From Bradyrhizobium iriomotense (GTDB lineage Bacteria > Pseudomonadota > Alphaproteobacteria > Rhizobiales > Xanthobacteraceae), in assembly GCF_030160715.1 (NCBI RefSeq), contig NZ_BSOW01000024.1, positions 62,001 to 126,000 on the forward strand: DNA of 64,000 nucleotides, written 5' to 3'. Within the stretch, counting starts at the first letter, position 1; each line of letters starts with the position of its first letter. The translations under genes and the position numbers were made by a program. Positions 8,861-16,429 of the stretch are shown piece after piece. A model generated the notes under the pieces. That model saw nothing but the letters and a program-made list of their open reading frames with translations. It was not told where the DNA came from and did no database searches.

Positions 8861-9673
8861 ATGGACAAACTCTTCACCAAGCGAGCATTTCCGACCACAA
8901 CCACGATGCGTCCACCCGTTCTGATTCCGAGCCTTTGCGCCGCCATGATCCTGTGCGCGCTGTCGGCCCATCAAGGCCGGGCCGCGACCGGCGGCGAGCC
9001 GGCTGCGGTCGGGCAGGTCGACGTTGCGCCGTGCCTCGCTGCAACGAGCGCCGACGACGTCGAGAAGGCGACATCCGCCTGCGCTGACGTGATCGACAAC
9101 GAGAAGACGGGCAAGCCCGATCTGGTCAAGGCGCTGGTCGCGCGCGGCGCGCTGCTTGCGCTGCACGACCAGATCGATCGCGCCATTGCCGATTACAGCC
9201 GCGCGCTTTTGCTCGATCCCTCGCTCGCCGACGTCTTCAACGCCCGCGGCGAGCTTTGGCTGAAGAAGGGCGACCGGCCCAAGGCCGTGCAGGATTTTGG
9301 CGCGGCGCTGCGGATCAATCCCAATCACGGGAAGGCCAGGGCCAACCACAAGGCGATGGCGCAGGAGCTCGAGCGCCTCGGCGCGCAGATGGCGATCGCG
9401 GGCAAGCCGAGCTTCAACTGCGCGCGCGCCCGCCGTGCCGTGGAGAAGGCGATCTGCGGCAGTCCCGAGCTTGCCGATCTCGACCGCGAGATCTTTGCTG
9501 CCAATGCGCGCGTCTTGCGCGAGGCCCGTAGTCCTGTGGAAGCCAAAACCCTCCAGCGCGAGCAGGACGATTTCATCGCCCGCCGCAACACTGAATTCGG
9601 CCGGGCGGGCTATGATCTGAAGAAGGCGATGAAGGATCGCCTGCAGCGGCTGAACGGAGTGGATGGGTATTGA
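8861..9673 (+). CDS. Secreted TPR protein with LprI-like C-terminal domain
   Basis: A protein of up to 270 aa. The signal peptide begins at an internal Met (8906, MRPPVLIPS) and ends near GRAA; neither start has a good ribosome-binding site, so 8906 is a real alternative. Two TPR-like repeats follow (IDRAIADYSRALLLDP and the next unit ending INPNHGKA). The C-terminal 80 residues form a two-Cys module (FNCARARRAVEKAICGS ... LQREQDDFIARRNTEFG) resembling the LprI/DUF1311 lysozyme-inhibitor-like family. It is a shorter paralogue of the next gene. Probable periplasmic location; partner unknown. Confidence 0.85.
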   Translation: MDKLFTKRAFPTTTTMRPPVLIPSLCAAMILCALSAHQGRAATGGEPAAVGQVDVAPCLAATSADDVEKATSACADVIDNEKTGKPDLVKALVARGALLALHDQIDRAIADYSRALLLDPSLADVFNARGELWLKKGDRPKAVQDFGAALRINPNHGKARANHKAMAQELERLGAQMAIAGKPSFNCARARRAVEKAICGSPELADLDREIFAANARVLREARSPVEAKTLQREQDDFIARRNTEFGRAGYDLKKAMKDRLQRLNGVDGY

Positions 9674-9678
9674 GGGTC

Positions 9679-9710
9679 GCCCCTTTCCCCGTAAGAACGG
9701 GGAGAGGGAG
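9679..9710. repeat. Palindromic repeat, family C (short copy)
   Basis: CTTTCCCCGTAAGAACGGGG plus AGAGGGAG, a CCCCGT-N4-ACGGGG hairpin, immediately follows the first TPR gene. The same hairpin with flanks recurs at 11293-11339 after the second TPR gene, so each paralogue carries one copy at its 3' side. Confidence 0.7.
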
Positions 9711-9783
9711 AAAACCCGCGCGCTTGAACCTGTCTCCGCGCGACTGCGACAACGGAGAAAGCCGTCGTCACGGAGCCATCGCC

Positions 9784-11181
9784 ATGTGCGGTCCGCATCA
9801 TTGCGCGCAACTCTCGTTCCTTGCCAGATCCGCGCTGCTTGGCGCCAGCCTTGCGCTCGGCCTCGCCCTTGCTGCCGGCCCCGCCGCGGCGGGCGGTAGC
9901 GCGGTCGATTGCGTGCTCGGCAGCAAGGAGCCCATTCCGCGGCTGATCGCGGCCTGCACCGCCATCATCGACCAGACCGCAAATCCGGCCGTCGACCGCG
10001 CCGCCGCGCTGGTGGTGCGCGCCGATGCCAATGCGAAAACCTCCGGCGGCTCGTCGGACGCACTGATGGATCTCGACCGTGCCGTCGCGCTCGATGGCAG
10101 GAACGCCCGAGCTTATCGCCTGCGCGGCGATCTCCTGCGCGAGGCCGGCGGTGATCTCAACCGCGCGGCGGCTGATCTCAGCAAGGCGATCGAGCTCGAT
10201 CCGCAGGATGCCGAAGCCTACGAGCTGCGCGGCGTGGTCTATACCAATCAGCGCCGGCTCGACCGCGCCATTGCCGATTACGACCAGGCGATCAAGCTGA
10301 AGCCCGACGATGCCCAGGCCTGGTCCGATCGCGGCGCGACCTGGTATCTGCGCGGCGACCATGAGAAGGCGATACGGGATCTCAGCGAAGCGCTTCGTCT
10401 CGATCCGAACCACGCGCGCAGCTACGCCAACCGCGGCGCCGCCTACAAGAAGCTCGGCCAGCTCGACAAGGCCATTGCCGACGACAGCGAGGCGATCCAG
10501 CTCGATCCCACGGACGCGGAATTCTACGACAATCGCGGCCTGTCCTATGCGGAAAAGGGCGAATACGACAAGGCGATCGCCGATTACGACCAGGCGCTCA
10601 AGCTGGAGCATCGCCCGAACTTCTTCACCAACCGCGGCGATTCCTACCAGTTCAAAGGCGAGCTCGGTGCTGCGCTCAGCGACTATGATGCCGCGCTCAA
10701 GCTCGATCCGAACTTCGCGCTCACCTACAACAACCGCGCCGTGCTCTACGGCAAGATGGGCGAGCGCAAGAAGGCGCTGGCCGATTACGAGACGGCGCTG
10801 CGGCTCGATCCCGGCAACGAGAATGCGGCTGACGGTCGCCGCACCATGATCGCGGAGATCGCCAAGTTCGGCGCTCAGCCGGCGCGCCCGCTGCATGCGC
10901 GGTCCGCCGACGACAGCGGCCCGTCCTTCGATTGCGCCACGGCCAAGCGCGAGGTCGAGAAGGTGATCTGCGCCGATCCGCAGCTGGGCGTGCTCGACCG
11001 CCACATCGCCGACACCTATGCGCGCGTGCTGAAATCGTCGAGCGGCCGAACCGCCGCCGATCTCCGCCGCACCCAGCGCGATTTCCTGAGTGCCCGCAAC
11101 ACGAGCTTCGGCCGGCCGGGTTACGATCTGAAGAAGGCCATGCAGGAACGTTTGCAGCGGCTGAACGGGATGGACAGTTGA
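9784..11181 (+). CDS. Secreted TPR-repeat protein with LprI-like C-terminal domain
   Basis: A 465-aa protein. The start at 9784 (MCGPHHCAQ) has CGGAG upstream and opens a signal peptide with an Ala/Leu-rich core ending near AAAGG; the frame to 9670 runs through the family C repeat. At least seven consecutive TPR units occupy about residues 80-350, with consensus NRGxxYxxxGxxDKAIADY and ALxLDPN. The last 90 residues form the two-Cys LprI/DUF1311-like module (FDCATAKREVEKVICAD ... RRTQRDFLSARNTSFG), ending KKAMQERLQRLNG as in the preceding gene. It is probably a periplasmic scaffold; its partner is not visible. Confidence 0.88.
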   Translation: MCGPHHCAQLSFLARSALLGASLALGLALAAGPAAAGGSAVDCVLGSKEPIPRLIAACTAIIDQTANPAVDRAAALVVRADANAKTSGGSSDALMDLDRAVALDGRNARAYRLRGDLLREAGGDLNRAAADLSKAIELDPQDAEAYELRGVVYTNQRRLDRAIADYDQAIKLKPDDAQAWSDRGATWYLRGDHEKAIRDLSEALRLDPNHARSYANRGAAYKKLGQLDKAIADDSEAIQLDPTDAEFYDNRGLSYAEKGEYDKAIADYDQALKLEHRPNFFTNRGDSYQFKGELGAALSDYDAALKLDPNFALTYNNRAVLYGKMGERKKALADYETALRLDPGNENAADGRRTMIAEIAKFGAQPARPLHARSADDSGPSFDCATAKREVEKVICADPQLGVLDRHIADTYARVLKSSSGRTAADLRRTQRDFLSARNTSFGRPGYDLKKAMQERLQRLNGMDS

Positions 11182-11508
11182 GGTTCTCTTCACCTCGCCC
11201 CGCGTGCGGGGGGAGGCCGCAATGCGCGCGAAGCGCGGATTCCGGGTGAGGGGAGCTTCCGCAAGTACAGCTGTCACCGTTTTCGCGGAAGCTGCCCCTC
11301 ACCCCAACCCTCTCCCCGTAAGAACGGGGAGAGGGAGCCCACGGCCGTCACACGTTCGCCCAAAAGACCCATCCTTTTCAGCTTGAACCGTGGCCCGTTC
11401 CCGGGAAAATACCCGCCAAACAGCGCGGGCGATTGACCCTGATCATGGCGGAACAGCGCTTTCGCCGTCAGGTCAAAGCCAGCGAATAAGAGGAAACGGG
11501 AGCCGGCT
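11182..11508. repeat. 327-bp gap holding palindromic repeats (family C)
   Basis: No gene is supported here. Bases 11188-11240 hold a GC-rich repeat (CACCTCGCCCCGCGTGCGGG) and 11293-11339 the CCTCACCCCAACCCTCTCCC / CCCCGTAAGAACGGGG element. CTTCCGCAAGTACAGCTGTC around 11250 and TTTCGCGGAAG around 11280 form another inverted pair, so the whole stretch is foldable. The last 130 bases (11380-11508) should contain the prpE promoter; AAGAGGAAACGGGAG supplies its ribosome-binding region. Confidence 0.6.
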
Positions 11509-13431
11509 ATGAACGTCCAAGGAAGCCTCGAAGGAAAGCGCCGATATCACGAGGTCCATGCGCGCTCGCTGGCCGATCCCGAGAGCTTCTGGGCCGAAGC
11601 CGCGCAGGAGATCGACTGGATCGAGCCGGCGAAGAAGATTTTCGACCCCACCCAGGGTACCTATGGCCGCTGGTTCACCGGTGCCGTCGTCAACACCTGC
11701 TACAACGCGCTCGACCGCCACGTCGAACGCGGCCGCGCCGACCAGCTCGCGCTGATCCACGATTCACCGCTCACGAACAGCATCACGAAATTTACCTATG
11801 CCGAGCTCCTGAAAGAGGTGCAGGCGCTCGGCGCCATCATGCAGGATTTCGGCGTCGCGAAAGGCGACCGCGTCCTCCTCTATATGCCGATGGTGCCGGA
11901 GGCCGTGGTCGCCATGCTCGCCTGCGCGCGCATCGGCGCGGTGCATTCGGTGGTGTTCGGCGGCTTTGCCGCCAAGGAGCTCGCCACCCGCATCGACGAT
12001 GCGGAGCCCAAGCTGATCCTCTCCGCAAGCTGCGGCATCGAGCCGGGTCGCATCGTGCAGTACAAGCCGCTGCTCGACGAGGCGATCAAGCTCGCGACAG
12101 CGAAGCCAAAAGCCTGCATCATCCTGCAACGTCCGCAGCACGTCTGCGCGCTGACGCCGAGCCGCGACTATGACTGGGCGAGCCTGCGCCGCAAGGCGCT
12201 GAACGACGGCAAGCGCGCGCCTTGCGTGCCGGTGGCGGCCACCGATCCGCTCTACATCCTCTATACGTCGGGCACGACCGGCATTCCCAAGGGCGTGGTG
12301 CGCGACAATGGCGGGCATCTGGTCGCGGTGAAATGGTCGATGTTCAACCTCTATGGCGTCAAGCCGGGCGAGGTGTGGTGGTGCGGCTCCGACATCGGCT
12401 GGGTGGTCGGCCACAGCTACATCGTCTACGGCCCGCTGATCCATGGCGCGACCACGGTCATGTATGAAGGCAAGCCGGTCGGCACGCCCGATGCGGGCGC
12501 GTTCTGGCGCGTGATATCGGAGCACAAGGCGGTGGCGCTGTTCACCGCGCCGACCGCCTTCCGTGCGATCCGCAAGGAGGATCCGGACGGACAATTCATC
12601 CGGCAATACGACCTGTCGAAATTCCGCACCCTGTTCCTCGCCGGCGAGCGCGCCGATCCGCCGACGGTGGAATGGGCGGAAGCGCAGCTGAAGGTGCCTG
12701 TCATCGACCATTGGTGGCAGACCGAGACCGGCTGGTGCATCGCCGGCAATCCGGTGGGCGTCGGCATGCTGCCGGTGAAGCACGGCTCGCCGACCGTGCC
12801 GATGCCGGGCTACCAGGTCGACGTTGTCGATGAAGCGGCCAAGCCCGTTGCCGCCAACACCATGGGCTCGATCGTCATCAAGCTGCCGATGCCGCCGGGC
12901 TGCCTGCCGACGCTGTGGAATCAGGACGCGCGCTTCAAGGAAGCCTATCTCACCGAATTCCCCGGCTACTACAAAACCTCGGATGCCGGCTACAAGGACG
13001 AGGACGGCTATGTCTGGGTCATGGGCCGCACCGACGACATCATCAACGTCGCCGGCCACAGGCTGTCGACCGGCGGCATGGAGGAGATTCTCGCCTCGCA
13101 TCCCGATGTCGCCGAATGCGCCGTGCTCGGCATCAAGGACGCGATCAAGGGCGAGGTGCCCTGCGGCTTCCTGGTGCTGAAAGCGGGCGTCAAGCGCGCG
13201 CCGGCGGAGATCGAGAAGGAGATCATCGCGCTGGTGCGCGACAAGCTCGGCCCCGTGGCGGCCTTCAAGCTCGCCATCACCGTCGGCCGCCTGCCCAAGA
13301 CGCGCTCCGGCAAGATCCTGCGCGGCACCATCAAGAAGATTGCCGATGGCGAGCCCTGGACCATGCCGGCCACCATCGAGGATCCCAAGGTGCTGGATGA
13401 AATCGGGGATGCGTTGAAGGGGAGGGTGTGA
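11509..13431 (+). CDS. prpE: Propionate--CoA ligase (propionyl-CoA synthetase)
   Basis: An AMP-forming acyl-CoA ligase of 640 aa, the normal length of PrpE. An ACS-type N-terminal domain (about 1-60) precedes the ATP-binding motif YTSGTTGIPKGVV (about 250-263). The HWWQTETGW motif (about 401) and the C-terminal RLPKTRSGKILRG (about 600), whose Lys is the usual acetylation and adenylation residue, are intact. FGGFAAKELATRIDDAEPK and RDNGGH favour propionyl-CoA over acetyl-CoA synthetase. It activates propionate in the cytoplasm, feeding propionyl-CoA metabolism. No other propionate genes are adjacent. Confidence 0.95.
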   Translation: MNVQGSLEGKRRYHEVHARSLADPESFWAEAAQEIDWIEPAKKIFDPTQGTYGRWFTGAVVNTCYNALDRHVERGRADQLALIHDSPLTNSITKFTYAELLKEVQALGAIMQDFGVAKGDRVLLYMPMVPEAVVAMLACARIGAVHSVVFGGFAAKELATRIDDAEPKLILSASCGIEPGRIVQYKPLLDEAIKLATAKPKACIILQRPQHVCALTPSRDYDWASLRRKALNDGKRAPCVPVAATDPLYILYTSGTTGIPKGVVRDNGGHLVAVKWSMFNLYGVKPGEVWWCGSDIGWVVGHSYIVYGPLIHGATTVMYEGKPVGTPDAGAFWRVISEHKAVALFTAPTAFRAIRKEDPDGQFIRQYDLSKFRTLFLAGERADPPTVEWAEAQLKVPVIDHWWQTETGWCIAGNPVGVGMLPVKHGSPTVPMPGYQVDVVDEAAKPVAANTMGSIVIKLPMPPGCLPTLWNQDARFKEAYLTEFPGYYKTSDAGYKDEDGYVWVMGRTDDIINVAGHRLSTGGMEEILASHPDVAECAVLGIKDAIKGEVPCGFLVLKAGVKRAPAEIEKEIIALVRDKLGPVAAFKLAITVGRLPKTRSGKILRGTIKKIADGEPWTMPATIEDPKVLDEIGDALKGRV

Positions 13432-13490
13432 GGCGAAGTGCGTCCTGCGCGCGCCAAGTGGGGCGCGGCGGCGCGGCCCTCATCCCCGCT

Positions 13491-13590
13491 GTCATCACCC
13501 GCGAAAGCGGGTGATCCAGTACGCCGCGGCGGCTGTGAGAATCTCGGACGTCTCTGGAATACTGGATTCCCCGCTTTCGCGGGGAATGAC
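13491..13590. repeat. Palindromic intergenic repeat, family A copy 2
   Basis: GTCATCACCCGCGAAAGCGG opens a unit that closes with CCGCTTTCGCGGGGAATGAC; inside are GATCCAGTACGCCGCGG and CTCTGGAATACTGGAT. It is nearly superimposable on the copy at 17905-18004. It fills most of the gap between prpE and the lipoprotein gene. Confidence 0.85.
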
Positions 13591-13660
13591 GAAAGTGTGC
13601 TGCGGGACTTACATTTTCCTCATTCCGCGCTACAGAGTGCCGGCACATCGAGGACCCCTT

Positions 13661-13930
13661 ATGCCGATCACGACCGCGTCGCGCCTTCTCACTGTTGCTC
13701 TGCTTGCGCTGGCCCTTTCCGCCTGCGCCGCGCGCAACCAGGCGCCGGTGGCGATGGGCAACGACGATGACGACGCCGTCTGCCAGAGCCGCGGCTATGC
13801 GCAGGGCTCGCCCGAATACGTTGCCTGCCGCAAGGACCGCGATGTCCAGCGCAGCGCCGCGACTGCCCGTGCCGATCGCCGCCAGCGCGATCTCGGCGAG
13901 TACATGCTCAACCATCCGGAACGGCCGTAA
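13661..13930 (+). CDS. Small lipoprotein of unknown function, 89 aa
   Basis: The start at 13661 gives a lipoprotein signal (LLTVALLALALSAC) with the lipobox LSAC at about residues 19-22; the longer frame to 13511 reads through the family A repeat and is rejected. The mature part is short and charged, with an acidic DDDD run, two more cysteines (AVCQSRGYAQGSPEYVACRKDR) and a basic C-terminal half (ARADRRQRD). The C-QSRGYxxGSPEYxxC pattern is recurrent in small rhizobial lipoproteins, but its role is unknown. The next small gene begins 25 bases after the stop. Confidence 0.8.
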   Translation: MPITTASRLLTVALLALALSACAARNQAPVAMGNDDDDAVCQSRGYAQGSPEYVACRKDRDVQRSAATARADRRQRDLGEYMLNHPERP

Positions 13931-13955
13931 GCCGTCCCGGTCAAGGGAGGCGGTC

Positions 13956-14162
13956 ATGAACGAAGACCAGTTCAACACGTCCTTGCGTAAATTCCTCAAG
14001 CAAGTCGGCGTCACCTCGCAGCGTGAGATCGAGAAGGCCGTGCGCGATGCGATCGCGGCGGGCAGGATTAAAGGCCACGAGAAGCTCAACGCGAAGATGG
14101 TGCTGACCATCGATGGCGTCGGGCTCGTCCACGAGGTCAACGACGCGATCGAGCTGGGCTGA
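13956..14162 (+). CDS. DUF6494 family protein, 68 aa
   Basis: A small cytoplasmic protein starting MNEDQFNTSLRKFLKQ, with AAGGGAGG seven bases before the ATG. It matches the pattern I know for DUF6494: an N-terminal helix, VGVTSQREIEKAVRDAI, then a short beta-like segment (KMVLTIDGVGLVHEVND). The function is unknown; the size and helix-rich first half would suit a small DNA- or protein-binding factor. It is co-directional with the lipoprotein gene. Confidence 0.8.
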   Translation: MNEDQFNTSLRKFLKQVGVTSQREIEKAVRDAIAAGRIKGHEKLNAKMVLTIDGVGLVHEVNDAIELG

Positions 14163-14441
14163 TCTGACGGGCGAGCGCGCGTTCGCTGTTTGAGATCCCG
14201 ACGAGATGCCAGCACAACGTTGCGCTCGCCATGACGACGTGGAGGCACACTGTCTCCACCAGTGTCGTCCTGGCGAAAGCCAGGACCATAATCCCAGGGC
14301 TATGTTGCTACACACCCTTTGGCCCCGGCTGGCCGCAACAACGTGCAGTCGAGGTAATGGGTCCCTGGCTTTCGCCAGGACGACAGCAGGGGCGTGTTGC
14401 TGTCACAAGACCGCCGATGCGCTTGGCTGAGGGCGCCCAAC
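14163..14441. repeat. Intergenic stretch with a long two-armed family B palindrome
   Basis: No gene is supported. The core at about 14263-14386 has arms GTCGTCCTGGCGAAAGCCAG and CCCTGGCTTTCGCCAGGACG, each itself a hairpin, with a 70-base spacer containing TATGTTGCTACACA. The arm is the same element as the palindrome at 7205-7230. Nothing else is recognisable. Confidence 0.7.
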
Positions 14442-14470
14442 AAAAACGCGGCGGGTTGGCCCGCCGCGTT
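14442..14470 (-). terminator. Rho-independent terminator of trcR
   Basis: Read on the minus strand, AACGCGGCGGG-CCAA-CCCGCCGCGTT is a perfect 11-bp stem followed by TTTTTG. It lies 36 bases after the trcR stop codon and is one of the few clear intrinsic terminators in the window. Confidence 0.9.
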
Positions 14471-14505
14471 GAAATGATCTTCGACGTTCAGCCGAGGAGC
14501 GAAAC

Positions 14506-15198
14506 CTACTCCTCGTCGTCCTGCTTCTTGCCGCCGAGCGTCTTCAGCTTGGCGAACACGGCGTCGACGTTGAGATCGTCGCTGCTCTTCTCGGCCGACT
14601 CGTATTCGTCCTTCTTCGTGGTCTCGGAGGCCGGCAGCAGGGTGGCGCCGCCATAGGCTGCGTCGATCGGCTTTTCCTTGGCGGCGCGCGCCACCTCGAA
14701 ATCGAGCTCGATCTGCGAGCAGAGGCCGAGGGTGACGGGGTCGATCGGCGTCAGCGCCGAGGTGTTCCAGTGGGTGCGGTCGCGCACGCTCGCGATCGTG
14801 CTCTTGGTCGTGCCGACCAGGCGCATGATCTGGGCGTCCTTCAACTCGGCGTGGTTACGCAGCAGCCAGAGGATGGCGCTCGGGCGCTCGTGGCGGCGCG
14901 AGACCGGGGTGTAGCGCGGCCCCTTGCGCTTGGGCTGGGGCGGCAGCACCACCTTGCTCTCCTGGAGGCGGAGCCGGTAGTCGGGGTTGTTCTCGCCCTT
15001 CTCGATCTCCTCGCGGGTCAACTGGCCGTTGGAGAGGGGATCCATGCCCTTGATGCCCTGGGCGGCGTCGCCGTCGGCGATCGCGCGCACCTCCAGGGGG
15101 TGCATCTTGGTGAAATCGGCGACCTGATCGAAGGTCAGCGCCGTGTTGTCGAGCAGCCAGACGGCGGTCGCCTTGGGCATCAGAGGTGCGTTGCTCAT
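14506..15198 (-). CDS. trcR: Cell-cycle transcriptional regulator TrcR (DUF1013)
   Basis: A cytoplasmic 230-aa protein. The N-terminus PLMPKATAVWLLDNTALTF and HPLEVRAIADGDAAQGIKGM are the conserved opening of the DUF1013 family, an alphaproteobacterial GcrA/TrcR-type factor. A second helical block (RPSAILWLLRNHAELKDAQI, then TTKSTIASVRDRTHWN, about residues 105-145) looks like a helix-turn-helix. The C-terminus is acidic (KKQDDEE). The ATG at 15198 has AAAGGAGA seven bases upstream; a TTG two codons earlier is not needed. It ends at a strong intrinsic terminator and is divergent from ispH. Confidence 0.9.
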   Translation of the reverse strand: MSNAPLMPKATAVWLLDNTALTFDQVADFTKMHPLEVRAIADGDAAQGIKGMDPLSNGQLTREEIEKGENNPDYRLRLQESKVVLPPQPKRKGPRYTPVSRRHERPSAILWLLRNHAELKDAQIMRLVGTTKSTIASVRDRTHWNTSALTPIDPVTLGLCSQIELDFEVARAAKEKPIDAAYGGATLLPASETTKKDEYESAEKSSDDLNVDAVFAKLKTLGGKKQDDEE

Positions 15199-15454
15199 GG
15201 GCAAATCTCCTTTGTGCTTCGCCCACCTCTTTGGAGGCGAAACCGGGGGTCATCAGCGATGACGGGAATTAACCCCTATATACGCCGTGAGGGGCCACTC
15301 ACGCAATGGTTCTGCTATAGATAGTGCCTTGACAGGGCCCGAAAGGGGGCCCAAGTCCCTGTGAAGTCCCTAGCAGTCCGTACCTAAGCTTATTCCATCC
15401 ATCGACCGTTCCCGGGCCCGTCGGCCGAGGGTGATTCGGTCTCGAGATCGCTTC
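15199..15454. promoter_or_regulatory. Divergent trcR/ispH control region
   Basis: This 256-bp gap must hold promoters for both genes. It is locally AT-richer (TTAACCCCTATATACGCC at about 15268-15285; CTATAGATAG at about 15315-15324). A TTGACA lies at 15329-15334, just ahead of a hairpin: ACAGGG (15332-15337) pairs with CCCTGT (15357-15362), and GGGCCC-GAAAGG-GGGCCC can form an alternative inner stem. The hairpin would lie in the ispH leader. I assign no specific regulator. Confidence 0.45.
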
Positions 15455-16423
15455 ATGTCAGCCAAACCAGACCTCAAGATCGTGCTTTGTTCTCCCCGCG
15501 GCTTCTGCGCGGGGGTGGTGCGGGCCATCGACACCGTTGAGCGGGCGCTCACCATGTATGGTGCCCCGGTCTATGTTCGCCATGAAATTGTGCACAACAA
15601 ATATGTCGTCGACGGGTTGAAGAAGAAGGGCGCGATCTTCGTCGAGGAGCTGGCCGAAATTCCGGAAAATACCACCGCTCCCGTGGTGTTTTCGGCCCAT
15701 GGCGTGCCGAAATCGGTTCCGGCCGACGCGCAATCCCGCAACCTGTTCTCGCTGGATGCGACCTGCCCGCTGGTGACCAAGGTGCACCGCGAGGCCGCGA
15801 TCCACTTCAAGCGTGGCCGCGAGATCTTCCTGATCGGCCATTCCCATCATCCCGAGGTGGTCGGCACCCTTGGCCAGCTCCCGGTCGGCGCCGTGACCCT
15901 GATCGAGACCGCCGAGGATGCCAAGACCATCGCGCCGAAGGATCCGAACAACCTCGCCTTCGTGACCCAGACCACGCTGTCGATCGACGACACCGCGGAG
16001 ATCGTGGCGCTCCTGAAGGAGCGCTTCCCGAACATCAACGGGCCGCACAAGGAAGACATCTGCTACGCCACCACCAACCGGCAGCTCGCGGTGAAGAAGG
16101 TGGCTCCTGTGGTCGATGCGCTGATCGTGGTCGGTGCGCCGAACTCATCGAACTCGCAGCGCCTGCGCGAGGTTGCCGAGCGTGAGGGCTGCAGGATCGC
16201 CGTGCTGGCGCAGCGTGCCGCCGACATCGACTGGGATCGCTTCGGCAACATCGAGAGCCTCGGCATCACCGCGGGCGCCTCGGCGCCGGAAGTGATCGTC
16301 GAGGAGATCATGGACGCCTTTGCCGAGCGCTACACGCTGCATGTGGAGACGGTGTCGGCCGCGGAAGAGAACGAGTTCTTCCCGCTGCCGCGCTCGCTGC
16401 GCCCCGAAGCCGCTGCCGAGTAG
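15455..16423 (+). CDS. ispH: 4-hydroxy-3-methylbut-2-enyl diphosphate reductase
   Basis: The last step of the MEP isoprenoid pathway, an iron-sulfur enzyme making IPP and DMAPP, 322 aa. The three cluster cysteines are visible in PRGFCAGV (about residue 18), DATCPLVTKVH and DICYATTNRQ. The HEIVHNKYVVD and SAHGVP substrate-binding histidine motifs and GAPNSSNSQRL are intact. The ATG at 15455 (MSAKPDLK) is preferred over an upstream GTG at 15431. The gene is followed after six bases by thrB, the usual alphaproteobacterial order. Confidence 0.97.
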   Translation: MSAKPDLKIVLCSPRGFCAGVVRAIDTVERALTMYGAPVYVRHEIVHNKYVVDGLKKKGAIFVEELAEIPENTTAPVVFSAHGVPKSVPADAQSRNLFSLDATCPLVTKVHREAAIHFKRGREIFLIGHSHHPEVVGTLGQLPVGAVTLIETAEDAKTIAPKDPNNLAFVTQTTLSIDDTAEIVALLKERFPNINGPHKEDICYATTNRQLAVKKVAPVVDALIVVGAPNSSNSQRLREVAEREGCRIAVLAQRAADIDWDRFGNIESLGITAGASAPEVIVEEIMDAFAERYTLHVETVSAAEENEFFPLPRSLRPEAAAE

Positions 16424-16429
16424 TCTTGT

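Noticed and set aside
9610..11277. A 555-residue open frame on the minus strand over the second TPR gene
   Set aside because: It mirrors the TPR gene, is Arg/His/Val-rich without recognisable motifs, and the plus-strand gene has a signal peptide and clear TPR and LprI-like domains.
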